In this document: positions 1 through 9,712 of the stretch, piece after piece
Layout: each line of letters opens with the position of its first letter
Position numbering within the stretch: position 1 is the stretch's first letter
Source: VAYN01 sp964540905
Lineage (GTDB): Bacteria > Actinomycetota > Thermoleophilia > Solirubrobacterales > 70-9
NCBI GenBank assembly: GCA_964540905.1
Contig: CAZIOS010000015.1
Coordinates: 1-63,118 of the forward strand
Direction: 5' to 3'
Length of the DNA stretch: 63,118 nucleotides
Position numbers and translations under genes: made by a program
Notes under the pieces: model-generated
What the model saw: only the letters and a program-made list of their open reading frames with translations
The model's database searches: none
What the model was told of the DNA's origin: nothing

Positions 1-53
1 TGTTAAGCACGCCGCCAGCGTTCGTCCTGAGCCAGGATCAAACTCTCCGTGAA
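1..53 (-). rRNA. rrs: 16S rRNA, 5' end only
   Basis: The reverse complement contains the universal bacterial 16S 5' motif AGAGTTTGATCCTGGCTCAG followed by GACGAACGCTGGCGGCG. The A of that motif is at base 46 and corresponds to about E. coli position 8, which puts the mature 5' end near base 53. Only the first ~50 nt lie in the window; the rest runs off the left edge. Confidence 0.97.
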
Positions 54-307
54 AGGTACTTCTTACGAAGAGTTGCCATGCCTGGCGGGCCACCGGGTAC
101 ACAAACTCGGTGACCGGCATGACGGGTAAATCAGACCATCCGGCACGCTGACGTGACCGAATGGATCGGGCTCAAACATTCCGCGGACCTGTTGATGGGT
201 CCACGGAGTGCACGCTGCTCAGTTTTCAAAGACCGCTGCGCCTCTGCGGCGGGTCTCGCCGCTCTTCACGCATGGGGCCGCACGGGGCAGCCCCAGAAGG
301 ACGGGGG
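54..307 (-). promoter_or_regulatory. rRNA operon leader
   Basis: This stretch has no convincing gene and lies between the rRNA promoter and the 16S 5' end. At 215-234 the minus strand reads GGTCTTTGAAAACTGAGCAG, close to the CTTTGAAAACTGA motif common in Gram-positive rRNA leaders and spacers. It probably also holds the 5' strand of the 16S processing stem, whose partner is outside the window. The ORFs seen here are shadows. Confidence 0.6.
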
Positions 308-336
308 AGTATAGCGCTCCGGGGGACGTTTGCCTA
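308..336 (-). promoter_or_regulatory. Promoter of the rRNA operon
   Basis: On the minus strand TAGGCA (336-331) and TATACT (313-308) are separated by exactly 17 nt, matching 4/6 and 5/6 of the primary-sigma -35 and -10 consensus. Transcription would start near base 301, about 250 nt ahead of 16S. It sits just after the tyrS stop codon, so tyrS may read into the rRNA operon unless terminated here; no clear terminator is visible. Confidence 0.6.
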
Positions 337-353
337 GTGGCTCGCCGCCGCGC

Positions 354-1517
354 TCAGGCGGCGCTGTCGAAGAGGCTGAGGAAGCGCCGCTTGCCGACCT
401 GCAGAACCTTGCCGTCGAGCGCCTCGCGGGGCAGCTCGAGGACATCGGGGGCGACCGTCTCGCCGTCGAGCTTGACCCCCCCCTGCTTGATCAGCCGCCG
501 CGCCTCGCTCGAGCTCAGCTCGAAGCCGGAGCCGATCAACTTCGGCAGCAGGATCGCCCCGCCTTCGCCGCCGGCGGCGGGGTCGATGTCCCAGCGGGGG
601 ATCTCCTCCGGCACCCCGCGCTCGACGAAGAGGCGGTTGAAGTGCTCCTCCGCCCTGGCCCCGGCGCCCTCGCCGTGGAAGCGGTCGACGAGCCGCCGCG
701 CCAGCTCGCGCTTGGCCTCGTTCGGCGCCGTCGCCGGCTGCTCGGCGCCGAGCAGCAGCCGGTAGTAGTCGGCCATCGCCGCGTCGGGGATGCTCATCAG
801 CCGCCCGAACATCTCCTCGGGGGGGTCGGTGACGCCGACGTAGTTGCCGAGCGACTTGCTCATCTTCTGGACGCCGTCGGTGCCGACCAGGATCGGCATC
901 GTCAGGATCGACTGCGGCACCTGGCCGTAGGCGACCTGGATGTCGCGGCCGAACAGCAGGTTGAACTTCTGGTCGGTCCCCCCCAGCTCAAGGTCGGCCT
1001 CGACCGCGACCGAGTCGTAGCCCTGCAGCAGCGGGTAGAGCAGCTCCAGGGCGGCGATCGGCTGGCCGGCCCCGAGCCGCTTCTGGAAGTCGTCGCGCTC
1101 GAGCAGGCGGGCGACGGTGGTCTGGGCCAGCAGCCCCAGCAGCGCCTCCGGCTCCATCCGCAGCCACTCGCTGTTGAAGCGAACCTCGGTGCGATCGCGG
1201 TCGAGGACCTTGAAGGCCTGCTCCTGGTAGGTGGCGGCGTTGGCCCCGATCTCCGCCGCCGAGGGCAGCGGCCGCGTGCTCGAGCGGCCGCTGGGGTCGC
1301 CGACGCGGGCGGTGAAGTCGCCGATGATGAGCACGACCGTGTGCCCCGCGTCCTGGAACTCGCGCAGCTTCTCCAGCACGACCGTGTGGCCGAGGTGGAT
1401 GTCGGCGGTGGTGGGGTCGATCCCGAGCTTGACCCGCAGCGGCCGCTCGCCGGTGAGCTGCTCGGCGAGCCTGCCGGCGGGCAGCACGTCGACCGCGTTG
1501 CGGGTCAGATCCGGCAT
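354..1517 (-). CDS. tyrS: Tyrosyl-tRNA synthetase
   Basis: Cytosolic class I synthetase that charges tRNA-Tyr. 387 residues from the ATG at 1517; the reading frame extends further upstream, but homology begins only here. The HIGH motif appears as HLGH (residues 41-44) and KMSKS is complete at 218-222. An S4 RNA-binding domain occupies roughly the last 65 residues. The N-terminal sequence KLGIDPTTADIHLGH resembles the TyrZ subtype more than classical TyrS. It is divergent from the penicillin-binding protein gene (65 bp apart), and its stop lies about 18 bp ahead of the rRNA promoter. Confidence 0.95.
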   Translation of the reverse strand: MPDLTRNAVDVLPAGRLAEQLTGERPLRVKLGIDPTTADIHLGHTVVLEKLREFQDAGHTVVLIIGDFTARVGDPSGRSSTRPLPSAAEIGANAATYQEQAFKVLDRDRTEVRFNSEWLRMEPEALLGLLAQTTVARLLERDDFQKRLGAGQPIAALELLYPLLQGYDSVAVEADLELGGTDQKFNLLFGRDIQVAYGQVPQSILTMPILVGTDGVQKMSKSLGNYVGVTDPPEEMFGRLMSIPDAAMADYYRLLLGAEQPATAPNEAKRELARRLVDRFHGEGAGARAEEHFNRLFVERGVPEEIPRWDIDPAAGGEGGAILLPKLIGSGFELSSSEARRLIKQGGVKLDGETVAPDVLELPREALDGKVLQVGKRRFLSLFDSAA

Positions 1518-1582
1518 TTGGCGAATGCTAGACTGCCGCCTCCGCTCGGCGACCCCAGCCGCGCCGAGCAGTTCCCCTTTCG

Positions 1583-3844
1583 ATGGCGGCCCTAGGAATA
1601 AAGCGCCGGCGGCGCGGCGGCGGAGTCCCGCCCGTCCCGCCGGCCCAACCGACTCCCCCGACGAAGCGCGCCAAGCCACGGCTGAAGAAGCTGCGCGTTC
1701 TCTTCGTCCTGCTCGGGCTCGGCGTCCTGGCCCTGGTCTCGATGATCTTCGGGATGATGGCCGCGGTTTCCCAGGACCTGCCGGCGATCTACGACTTCGC
1801 CCAGTACAAGGCCTCGAAGAACAGCGAGGTCTACGACGACAACGGCGAACCGATCGGGACGCTGACCAGCGACCAGAACAAAATCCTGCTCAGCTCGGCC
1901 CAGATCTCCCCCAACATCAAGAACGCGGTGGTCGCGATCGAGGACTCGCGCTTCTACGAACACGACGGCGTCGACTTCCGTGGAATCGCCCGCGCCCTGG
2001 TCCAGGACGTCCTCCATCAGAGCGCCCAGCAGGGCGCCTCGACGATCACCGAGCAGTTCGTCAAGAACGCGCTCGAAGCCGAAGGCAGCCGCACGATCCT
2101 GGAGAAGTTCCGCGAGGCGGCGCTCGCCTACCGGCTCGAGAAGCACTGGAGCAAGGACAAAATCCTCACCGAGTACCTGAACACGATCTACTTCGGCGAG
2201 GGCGCCTACGGGATCGAGGCCGCCGCCCGCACCTATTTCGGCGCCGCCCACCCCGGCTGCGGCACCCCGACCGAGCCCTGCGCCTCGGTGCTGGAGCCCT
2301 GGGAGGCGGCGACGCTGGCCGGGCTCATCGCCTCCCCCTCCGCCTTCGACCCCAAGGTCTACCCCGAAAACTCCCTCGGCCGCCGCAACCTGGTGCTGGA
2401 AAAGATGCTCGAACAGGGCTACATCTCCCACGAGCAATACGAGGAAGGGATCAAGCAGGCGCTGCCGGCCCCACGCGACATCGAACCGCCGAAGATCGAC
2501 TCCAAAGCGCCCTACTTCACCGCCTACCTGCGCCAGCAGCTGCTCGACCGCTACGGTGCCTCGAAGGCCTTCTTCGGCGGCCTCAAAGTCAAGTCGACGC
2601 TCGACCTGAAACTGCAGGGCGCGGCCGAAGAAGCGGTCAACTCCTACCTCGGCTACTCGCCGGCGACCGCCTCGGTGGTCGTGATCGACAACCGCAACGC
2701 CGGCATCAAGGCGATGGTCGGCGGCCCCGACTTCGAAACCCAGCCCTTCAACCTGGCGACCCAGGGCCACCGCCAGCCCGGCTCCTCGATCAAGCCATTC
2801 ACGCTGCTGACCGCGCTCGAAGAGGGGATCTCGCCGGAAACCGTCTACGAATCGGCACCGCAGGAATTCCACTTCGGCAAGCACGGTCAGGAAGTCTTCG
2901 TCGTCCACAACGACGAGGACTCCTACCTCGGTTCCTGCTCGATCATCTGCGCCACCACCTACTCGGACAACTCGATCTACGCCCAGCTGGGGCTGGAAGG
3001 GCTGAAGGGCAAGACGATCCAGGACCGCACCCACTCGATCGCCTCGACCATCCACAAGGTCGGCTACACCGACCCGATCTCGACCAACCCGGCGATGGTC
3101 CTGGGCGGCTTGAAGGAAGGGGTGACGCCGCTCGGCTGGACCTACGCCTACACCACGATCGGCAACGACGGCGACCGGATCAGCGGCACCCTGGCGCCGA
3201 AACCGGGCGACAGCCCCGTCGCCTTCACCCAGGTGACCGACAAGGACGGCCACACGATCAAGGGCGGCGACAACGACTCGATCCACCACCAGGTGATCGC
3301 CCAGGGGACCGCCGAAGAGGCCAAGAGCATCCTCGAAACCGTCGTCTCCAGCGGCACCGGCACCCACGCGCAGATCGGCGCCGAAGGCGAGTGGGGCAAG
3401 ACCGGGACGACCTCGAACGAGGCCGACGCCTGGTTCTGCGGCGGTATCTCCGAAGCGACCGCCTGCGTCTGGGTCGGCTACGCCAACACGACGACGCCGA
3501 TGACGACCCTCTACGACGGCGGCCCGGTGATGGGCGGCACCTTCCCGGCGCTGATCTGGGCGCGGGTGATGTCGGCCTGGGAGGAAATCCAGGCCGAACG
3601 CGCAGCCGAACGGAGGGCGCGCAAGGAAGGTCGCGAAGTCGAAGCGGGCGCGGGCGGCGCCGGCGAAACCTACGTGCCCTCGGAAGTGCCGGAAGAAGTC
3701 GAAGCGGCGCCGGAAGGCGAAGTCGCGCCGGCACCGGAAGAAGAAGCCGCGCCGGAAGTCGAAGCGGCTCCCAAAGGGACGCCGGCAGCGCCGGAAGCGG
3801 CACCCGAAGGAGCCGGCGGCGGCGGTGGCGTCACCGCCGGCTAA
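1583..3844 (+). CDS. Class A penicillin-binding protein (PBP1A type)
   Basis: Bifunctional peptidoglycan glycosyltransferase/transpeptidase at the cytoplasmic membrane, 753 residues. A basic, proline-rich cytoplasmic head (1-37) precedes one membrane anchor (about 38-60). The GT51 domain shows EDSRFYEHDG with catalytic Glu at about 120, and GASTITEQ at 151-158. The transpeptidase has SSIK at about 400, SDN at about 458 and KTGT at about 606. The tail after about 680 is rich in Ala, Pro and Glu, presumably a flexible periplasmic extension. Its TAA stop overlaps the opposing mpg stop codon. Confidence 0.94.
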   Translation: MAALGIKRRRRGGGVPPVPPAQPTPPTKRAKPRLKKLRVLFVLLGLGVLALVSMIFGMMAAVSQDLPAIYDFAQYKASKNSEVYDDNGEPIGTLTSDQNKILLSSAQISPNIKNAVVAIEDSRFYEHDGVDFRGIARALVQDVLHQSAQQGASTITEQFVKNALEAEGSRTILEKFREAALAYRLEKHWSKDKILTEYLNTIYFGEGAYGIEAAARTYFGAAHPGCGTPTEPCASVLEPWEAATLAGLIASPSAFDPKVYPENSLGRRNLVLEKMLEQGYISHEQYEEGIKQALPAPRDIEPPKIDSKAPYFTAYLRQQLLDRYGASKAFFGGLKVKSTLDLKLQGAAEEAVNSYLGYSPATASVVVIDNRNAGIKAMVGGPDFETQPFNLATQGHRQPGSSIKPFTLLTALEEGISPETVYESAPQEFHFGKHGQEVFVVHNDEDSYLGSCSIICATTYSDNSIYAQLGLEGLKGKTIQDRTHSIASTIHKVGYTDPISTNPAMVLGGLKEGVTPLGWTYAYTTIGNDGDRISGTLAPKPGDSPVAFTQVTDKDGHTIKGGDNDSIHHQVIAQGTAEEAKSILETVVSSGTGTHAQIGAEGEWGKTGTTSNEADAWFCGGISEATACVWVGYANTTTPMTTLYDGGPVMGGTFPALIWARVMSAWEEIQAERAAERRARKEGREVEAGAGGAGETYVPSEVPEEVEAAPEGEVAPAPEEEAAPEVEAAPKGTPAAPEAAPEGAGGGGGVTAG

Positions 3845-4437
3845 AGCGGGCGCGGGCGCGAGACGAAGCGGCTGCCGGCGGCGCTGAAGCGCCAGGGCCG
3901 CTCGACCGCTTTGGTGATCCCGACCCGGGGGCCGGCGACGACCTCGGGCCGCGCCCCGGCCGGCGCCAGGAAGAGGAAGGGATCGCGGGAGAGGTCGGCG
4001 CCGTTGTGCTCGAGGCCGATCCCGAGCGCCTCGGTCAGCTTGCCTGGGCCCGAGCAGAGCTCGCCGTCGGGGCGCCTGCCGCGCCGCGCCCGCATCCGCT
4101 CGAGGCCGGCGCTCGGCTCCAGCGCCCGGATCAGCACCGCCGCCGCCTCGCCCTCGGGTTCGGCGACGGCGTTGAGCAGGCAGTGGATCCCGTAGGAGAG
4201 GTAGACGTAGGCCCGACCGGGCGGGCCGAAGAGCACCTCGGTGCGCTCGGTCAGGCCGACGTAGGCGTGGCAGGCGGGGTCGTCGCGCTCGTAGCTCTCG
4301 GTCTCGACGATGGTGCCGCCGCAGCCGTCGAAGAAGAGCCGGCAGCCGACCAGCTCGCGCGCCACCTCGTGGACGGAGCGGTCGAAGAAATCAGCCCCCA
4401 ACGGCTCTACGAGCCGTTGGGGCCGGCCAGCAGACAT
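3841..4437 (-). CDS. mpg: 3-methyladenine DNA glycosylase (AAG/MPG family)
   Basis: Base-excision repair enzyme that removes alkylated purines. 198 residues, typical for bacterial AAG-family proteins. Family segments include the N-terminal DFFDRSVHEVARELVG, the catalytic-site segment IVETESYERDDPACHAY, and YVYLSYGIHCLLNAV plus SGPGKLTEALGI further on. The ATG at 4437 lies 17 nt downstream of the argH stop, so it is probably the last gene of argH-mpg. A perfect 12-bp hairpin lies in codons 6-14. The stop codon overlaps the convergent penicillin-binding protein stop. Confidence 0.92.
   Translation of the reverse strand: MSAGRPQRLVEPLGADFFDRSVHEVARELVGCRLFFDGCGGTIVETESYERDDPACHAYVGLTERTEVLFGPPGRAYVYLSYGIHCLLNAVAEPEGEAAAVLIRALEPSAGLERMRARRGRRPDGELCSGPGKLTEALGIGLEHNGADLSRDPFLFLAPAGARPEVVAGPRVGITKAVERPWRFSAAGSRFVSRPRPL
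4396..4422. repeat. 12-bp perfect palindrome in the 5' end of mpg
   Basis: Arms CCCCAACGGCTC (4396-4407) and GAGCCGTTGGGG (4411-4422) with a 3-nt loop. It starts 15 nt inside the mpg reading frame, where a stable mRNA hairpin could hinder initiation. Confidence 0.8.
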
Positions 4438-4454
4438 CGGGGCGCCGCCGCGGC

Positions 4455-5846
4455 TCAACCCCGCTCGTCCGCGACCCGCGCCCGCACCGCGGCCAGGGTC
4501 TCGTGCGCCTCCCACAGTTGCGCCGCCAGGGGCACCGAGCCGGTGCCGCCGGCGATCCGCTTCGACTCCAGCCAGCTGCTGCTCTGCAGGACCTCGTAGT
4601 AGGACTCGTCGAGGTGCTCGGAGCGCTGCCGCAGCTGCTCGGGCGTCAGCTCGGAGAGCGAGCGGCCGCTCTCGACCGCGTCGCGGACGAGGTCGCCGAC
4701 GATCCCGTGCGCCTCGCGGAAGGGGACGCCGCGGCGGACCAGCAGGTCGGCGATCTCGGTCGCCGCCAGCATCTCGTCGCCGGAGGCCGCCTCCAGCCGC
4801 TCGCGGTCGAACTCGATCCCGGTCAGCATCCCCGCGGTCGCGTCGAGGCAGAGCTCGATCGTGTCGATCGCGTCGAACAGCGGCTCCTTGTCCTCCTGCA
4901 TGTCCTTGCCGTAGGTCAGCGGCAGCGCGTGCATGACCCCCAGCAGCGCCGCGTAATCGGCGGTGACCCGCGGGCTCTTCGCCCGCAGCAACTCGGCCGA
5001 ATCGGGATTCACCTTCTGCGGCATGATGCTGGAGCCGGAGGAGAAGGACTCGTCGAGCTCGCAGAAGCCGAACTCCGTGGAGCTCCAGATGACGATTTCC
5101 GAGCCCAGCCGCGAGAGGTGCATCGCGCAGGCGGAGGCGGCGGCGAGGTAGTCGAGGACGAAGTCGCGGTTGGAGGCGCCGTCGATCGAGTTGTGGCTGA
5201 CGTGCTCGAAGCCGAGGTCGGCGGCGACCGCCTCGCGGTCGATCTCCCAGTTGACCCCGGCCAGGGCGCCGGAGCCGAGCGGCATCACGCTGGCGCTGTC
5301 GAGCGCGAACTGGAAGCGCAGGACGTCGCGGGCCAGCATCCAGAAGTAGGCGAGCAGGTGGTGGCCGAGGTAGACCGGCTGGGCGCGCTGGAGGTGGGTG
5401 TAGCCGGGCATCGGCCAGTCGCGGTGGGACTCGGCCAGCGCCAGCAGCCGCTCCATCGCCCCGCCGCAGAGCTCGATCCCCCGCAGCGCGTGGGCCTGGA
5501 CGACCATCGCCACGTCGGTCGCGACCTGGTCGTTGCGGGAGCGGCCGGTGTGGAGCTTGCCGGCCAGCGGGCCGATCTCCTCGCCGAGCAGCCGCTCGAC
5601 GGCCATGTGGATGTCCTCGTCGGCGTCCTCGAACTGGAAGCCGTGGCTGGCCATGCGGGCGCGCACCCGCTCGAGGCCGGCGTCGATCCGCTCCAGCTCG
5701 CCCTCGTCGAGGACGCCGATCCCGCGCAGGCCGCGAGCGTGGGCCTGCGACTGGTCGATGTCGTAGGGCGCCAGCCGCCAATCGAACTCGATCGAGCGGT
5801 TGAGCGCCCAGAAGCGCGGGTCGGGATCTTTGCGGAAGCGCGCCAT
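4455..5846 (-). CDS. argH: Argininosuccinate lyase
   Basis: Last step of arginine synthesis: argininosuccinate to arginine and fumarate; cytosolic tetramer. 463 residues, the normal family length. The fumarase/aspartase superfamily signature GSSIMPQKVNPD is present (about residue 270) with its catalytic serine, as are the N-terminal DEDIHMAVERLL and SRNDQVATD segments. The ATG at 5846 follows the DegT aminotransferase stop by 10 nt. Other arg genes are not in the window, so argH stands apart from the pathway here. Confidence 0.96.
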   Translation of the reverse strand: MARFRKDPDPRFWALNRSIEFDWRLAPYDIDQSQAHARGLRGIGVLDEGELERIDAGLERVRARMASHGFQFEDADEDIHMAVERLLGEEIGPLAGKLHTGRSRNDQVATDVAMVVQAHALRGIELCGGAMERLLALAESHRDWPMPGYTHLQRAQPVYLGHHLLAYFWMLARDVLRFQFALDSASVMPLGSGALAGVNWEIDREAVAADLGFEHVSHNSIDGASNRDFVLDYLAAASACAMHLSRLGSEIVIWSSTEFGFCELDESFSSGSSIMPQKVNPDSAELLRAKSPRVTADYAALLGVMHALPLTYGKDMQEDKEPLFDAIDTIELCLDATAGMLTGIEFDRERLEAASGDEMLAATEIADLLVRRGVPFREAHGIVGDLVRDAVESGRSLSELTPEQLRQRSEHLDESYYEVLQSSSWLESKRIAGGTGSVPLAAQLWEAHETLAAVRARVADERG

Positions 5847-5856
5847 CGGTGGGCGA

Positions 5857-6992
5857 TTATCCCGTCCCGCTCGGCTGACCGAGCGCCGCCGCCAACTCCT
5901 GGCAGACGCGCGCCACCTGGCCTTCGCTCATCTGGTTGAAGAAGGGCAGCGCCAGCGAGCGCGCCGCGGCGGCTTCGGCGACCGGGAACTGGCCCTCGCG
6001 GTAGCCGAGCTGGCGCAGGTGCGGGAAGAGGTGGATGCAGGGCAGGTAGGCCTTGCTGTCGATGCCGCGCTCGCGCAGGCGGGCGATCACGGCGTCGCGG
6101 TCGGTCCCGGGCTCGAGGCCGACCGGGTAGACGAACCAGCTGCGGCGCTCGGGGCCGCGGGCGGCGAGCGGGGCGCTGACGCCCTCGACCGTGGCCAGCG
6201 CCCCCTCGTAGAGCGCCGCCACCCGCGCCCGCTGCGCCAGCAGCGAGTCGAGCCGCTCGACCTGGGCGACGCCGAGCGCCGCCGCGAGGTCGGAGAGGCG
6301 GTAGTTGAAGCCGAGGCCCTCGTGCTCGAGCCAGCCCATGTCGGCGGCGCGGCCCTGATTGCGCTCGGAGCGCAAGCGCGCCGCGGTGGCGGCGTCGGCC
6401 GGGACGATCATCCCCCCCTCCCCCGTCGTCATCTGCTTGTTGGCGTAGAAGGCGAAGGTGGCGAGGTTGCCGCGGGCGCCGACCCGGCGGCCCTCGGAGT
6501 CGACGGCGCCGAGCGCCTCGCAGGCGTCCTCGAGGACACCGAGCCCACGCTCGGCGGCGAGCGCCTCCAGCTCCGGCAGCGCCGCCGGGAAGCCGAAGAT
6601 GTGGACCGGCAGGATCCCCCTGCTGCGCTCGCCGAGCGCCGCCGCGGCCGCCGCCGGGTCGAGGTTGAGCGTGACCGGGTCGACGTCGCAGAAGACCGGT
6701 CGGGCGCCCTCGTAGAGCAGGCAGTTGGCGGAGGCGACGAAACTGAATGGGCTGGTCAGGACCTCGTCGCCGGGTCCCCAGCCGAGCGCCCGCACGCCGA
6801 GGTGCAGCGCCGTGGTGCCGCTGGAGACGGCGACCGCGTCCGGCACCCCGAGCCAGGCCGCCAGCTCGCGCTCGAAGCGCTCGCCCATCGGCCCCAGCGA
6901 GAGTCGGCCCGAGCGCAGCACCTCCAGCATCAGCTCCTCCTCGCGCGCCCCGAGGTCGGGGCGCGCCAGCGGGATCGGCGCGGCGCCGTCGC

Positions 6993-6996
<4 letters not shown>
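5857..6996 (-). CDS. DegT/DnrJ/EryC1-family PLP aminotransferase
   Basis: Predicted sugar aminotransferase acting on a nucleotide-bound keto-sugar for surface glycans or glycosylated metabolites. 379 residues from a GTG at 6996 that overlaps the cimA stop (GTGA), so translation is probably coupled. Fold type I features: SSGTTALHLGVRAL near the N-terminus, EDACEALGA for the PLP ring, and the Schiff-base lysine in FYANKQMTTGEGG. The C-terminal part keeps the YLPCIHLFPHLR type of segment. Substrate cannot be read from sequence and the amino-acid-biosynthesis neighbours give no hint. Confidence 0.88.
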
Positions 6997-8549
<1,553 letters not shown>

Positions 8550-8581
8550 CTGCTGCCTTTCGAGTCGGAAGATCGGAGCGT

Positions 8582-8636
8582 GGGCCTCGCCTGGGCCCGC
8601 CTGCGCGGCGACGCCGCGCCAGCCGCTAGGCGGCTG
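8582..8636 (-). promoter_or_regulatory. Three tandem hairpins ahead of cimA
   Basis: Three adjacent inverted repeats fill the ilvE-cimA gap: GGGCC/GGCCC (8582-8586 and 8594-8598), an 8-bp near-continuous pair around base 8611 (8603-8610 and 8612-8619), and a 7-bp stem with a 3-nt loop (8620-8626 and 8630-8636). No U-run follows, so this does not look like a simple intrinsic terminator. It could be a cimA leader structure. Confidence 0.5.
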
Positions 8637-8673
8637 CGGTAATTCGCTCGATCGACTCGGTGGCGCGCTGCAT
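8626..8673 (-). CDS. Possible 15-codon leader ORF between ilvE and cimA
   Basis: A short frame begins with an ATG that overlaps the ilvE stop as TGATG and encodes MQRATESIERITAAA, then TAG. Two of 15 codons are isoleucine (ATC, ATT). Its stop codon lies inside the first hairpin of the cimA leader. Overlap with the ilvE stop would allow coupled translation. It may be chance; there is no homology evidence. Confidence 0.3.
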   Translation of the reverse strand: MQRATESIERITAAA

Positions 8674-9623
8674 CAGGAGACAACCTTACTCGGCGCCTCG
8701 ACCGCGGCCGGGAACTCGACGAAGTCGAGCCACTCCAGGTACTCCTCGGCGCGGCCGTTGAGCGCGTCGACGAATTTGCCCTGGATCTGGGTGGTGACCT
8801 CGCCCGGCTTGCCGAGCGGGTGGTCGTCGACCTCGCGCACCGGCACCAGCTCGGCCGCGGTCCCGGTCAGGAAGACCTCCTCGGCCAGGTAGAGCTCGGC
8901 CCGGGCGATGTCGCGCTCGACCACGGTGTAGCCGAGGTCGCGGGCGATCTGGATCACCGACTTGCGGTTGATCCCGTCGAGGATCGAGGCGACGTGCGGC
9001 GGCGTCGCGATCTCGCCGTCGCGGACGACGAAGATGTTCTCGCCCGAGCCCTCGCAGACGAAGCCGCGCTCGTCGAGCAGGATCGCCTCCTCGTAGCCGG
9101 CGTTGGCCGACTCGGTCTTGGCGAGGATCGAGTTGAGGTACTGGCCGGAGGCCTTGGCGTGCGGGATCAGGCCACCGGGGCCGATCCGGCGCCAGCTCGA
9201 GACCTTGGCGCGGATGCCGTTGCGCTGACCCTCCTCGCCGAGGTAGGCACCCCAGGGAAAGGCGGCGATGATGACGTCGACCGGGCAGTCCTGGGCGTAG
9301 AGTCCGAGACTGCCGTAGCCGCGGAAGGCAAGTGGGCGGATGTAGCCGGAGCGCAGCCCGTTGCGGCGCAGCAACTCGTGCGTCGCCTGGCGCAGCTCCT
9401 CGGCCGAGTAGGGCAGCTCGAGGTAGTAGAGCTCGGCCGACTTCTCGAGCCGGGCGAGGTGGTCGGCGTGGCGGAAGATCGCCGGGCCACGCTCGGTCTC
9501 GTAGGCGCGGATGCCCTCGAAGACGCCGGTCCCGTAGTGCAGAGCATGGCTCAGCACGTGGACCTGGGCGTCCTCCCAGGCGACGAACTCCCCGTTCTGC
9601 CAAATCGAATCGACCGGATCCAT
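8673..9623 (-). CDS. ilvE: Branched-chain amino acid aminotransferase
   Basis: Fold type IV PLP enzyme that makes Leu, Ile and Val from their 2-keto acids, or degrades them. 316 residues. Family markers: HYGTGVFEGIRAY, YIRPLAFRGYGSLG, catalytic lysine in GLIPHAKASGQYLNS, DERGFVCEGSGENIFVV, and the phosphate-binding FLTGTAAELVPVREVD. First gene of an ilvE-cimA-degT-argH-mpg run on the minus strand; the divergent decapeptide-repeat gene starts 89 bp away. The gap holds a 7-bp inverted repeat, CTTCGCG/CGCGAAG, at 9655-9676. Confidence 0.95.
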   Translation of the reverse strand: MDPVDSIWQNGEFVAWEDAQVHVLSHALHYGTGVFEGIRAYETERGPAIFRHADHLARLEKSAELYYLELPYSAEELRQATHELLRRNGLRSGYIRPLAFRGYGSLGLYAQDCPVDVIIAAFPWGAYLGEEGQRNGIRAKVSSWRRIGPGGLIPHAKASGQYLNSILAKTESANAGYEEAILLDERGFVCEGSGENIFVVRDGEIATPPHVASILDGINRKSVIQIARDLGYTVVERDIARAELYLAEEVFLTGTAAELVPVREVDDHPLGKPGEVTTQIQGKFVDALNGRAEEYLEWLDFVEFPAAVEAPSKVVS

Positions 9624-9712
9624 GTTGGGGAATTATGCCCGATCAAACGCAGGTCTTCGCGCCCCGGGCCGCGAAGCACGGCTGAAAGCGAAAAAGGAGG
9701 CAGGGCAGTCCG

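Noticed and set aside
1592..3367. A 591-residue minus-strand ORF opposite the penicillin-binding protein
   Set aside because: It is a high-GC antisense shadow; the plus-strand frame carries all GT51 and transpeptidase motifs.
9655..9676. 7-bp inverted repeat between ilvE and the repeat-protein gene as an operator
   Set aside because: Short and GC-rich in a 70%-GC context; noted in the ilvE entry but not strong enough alone.
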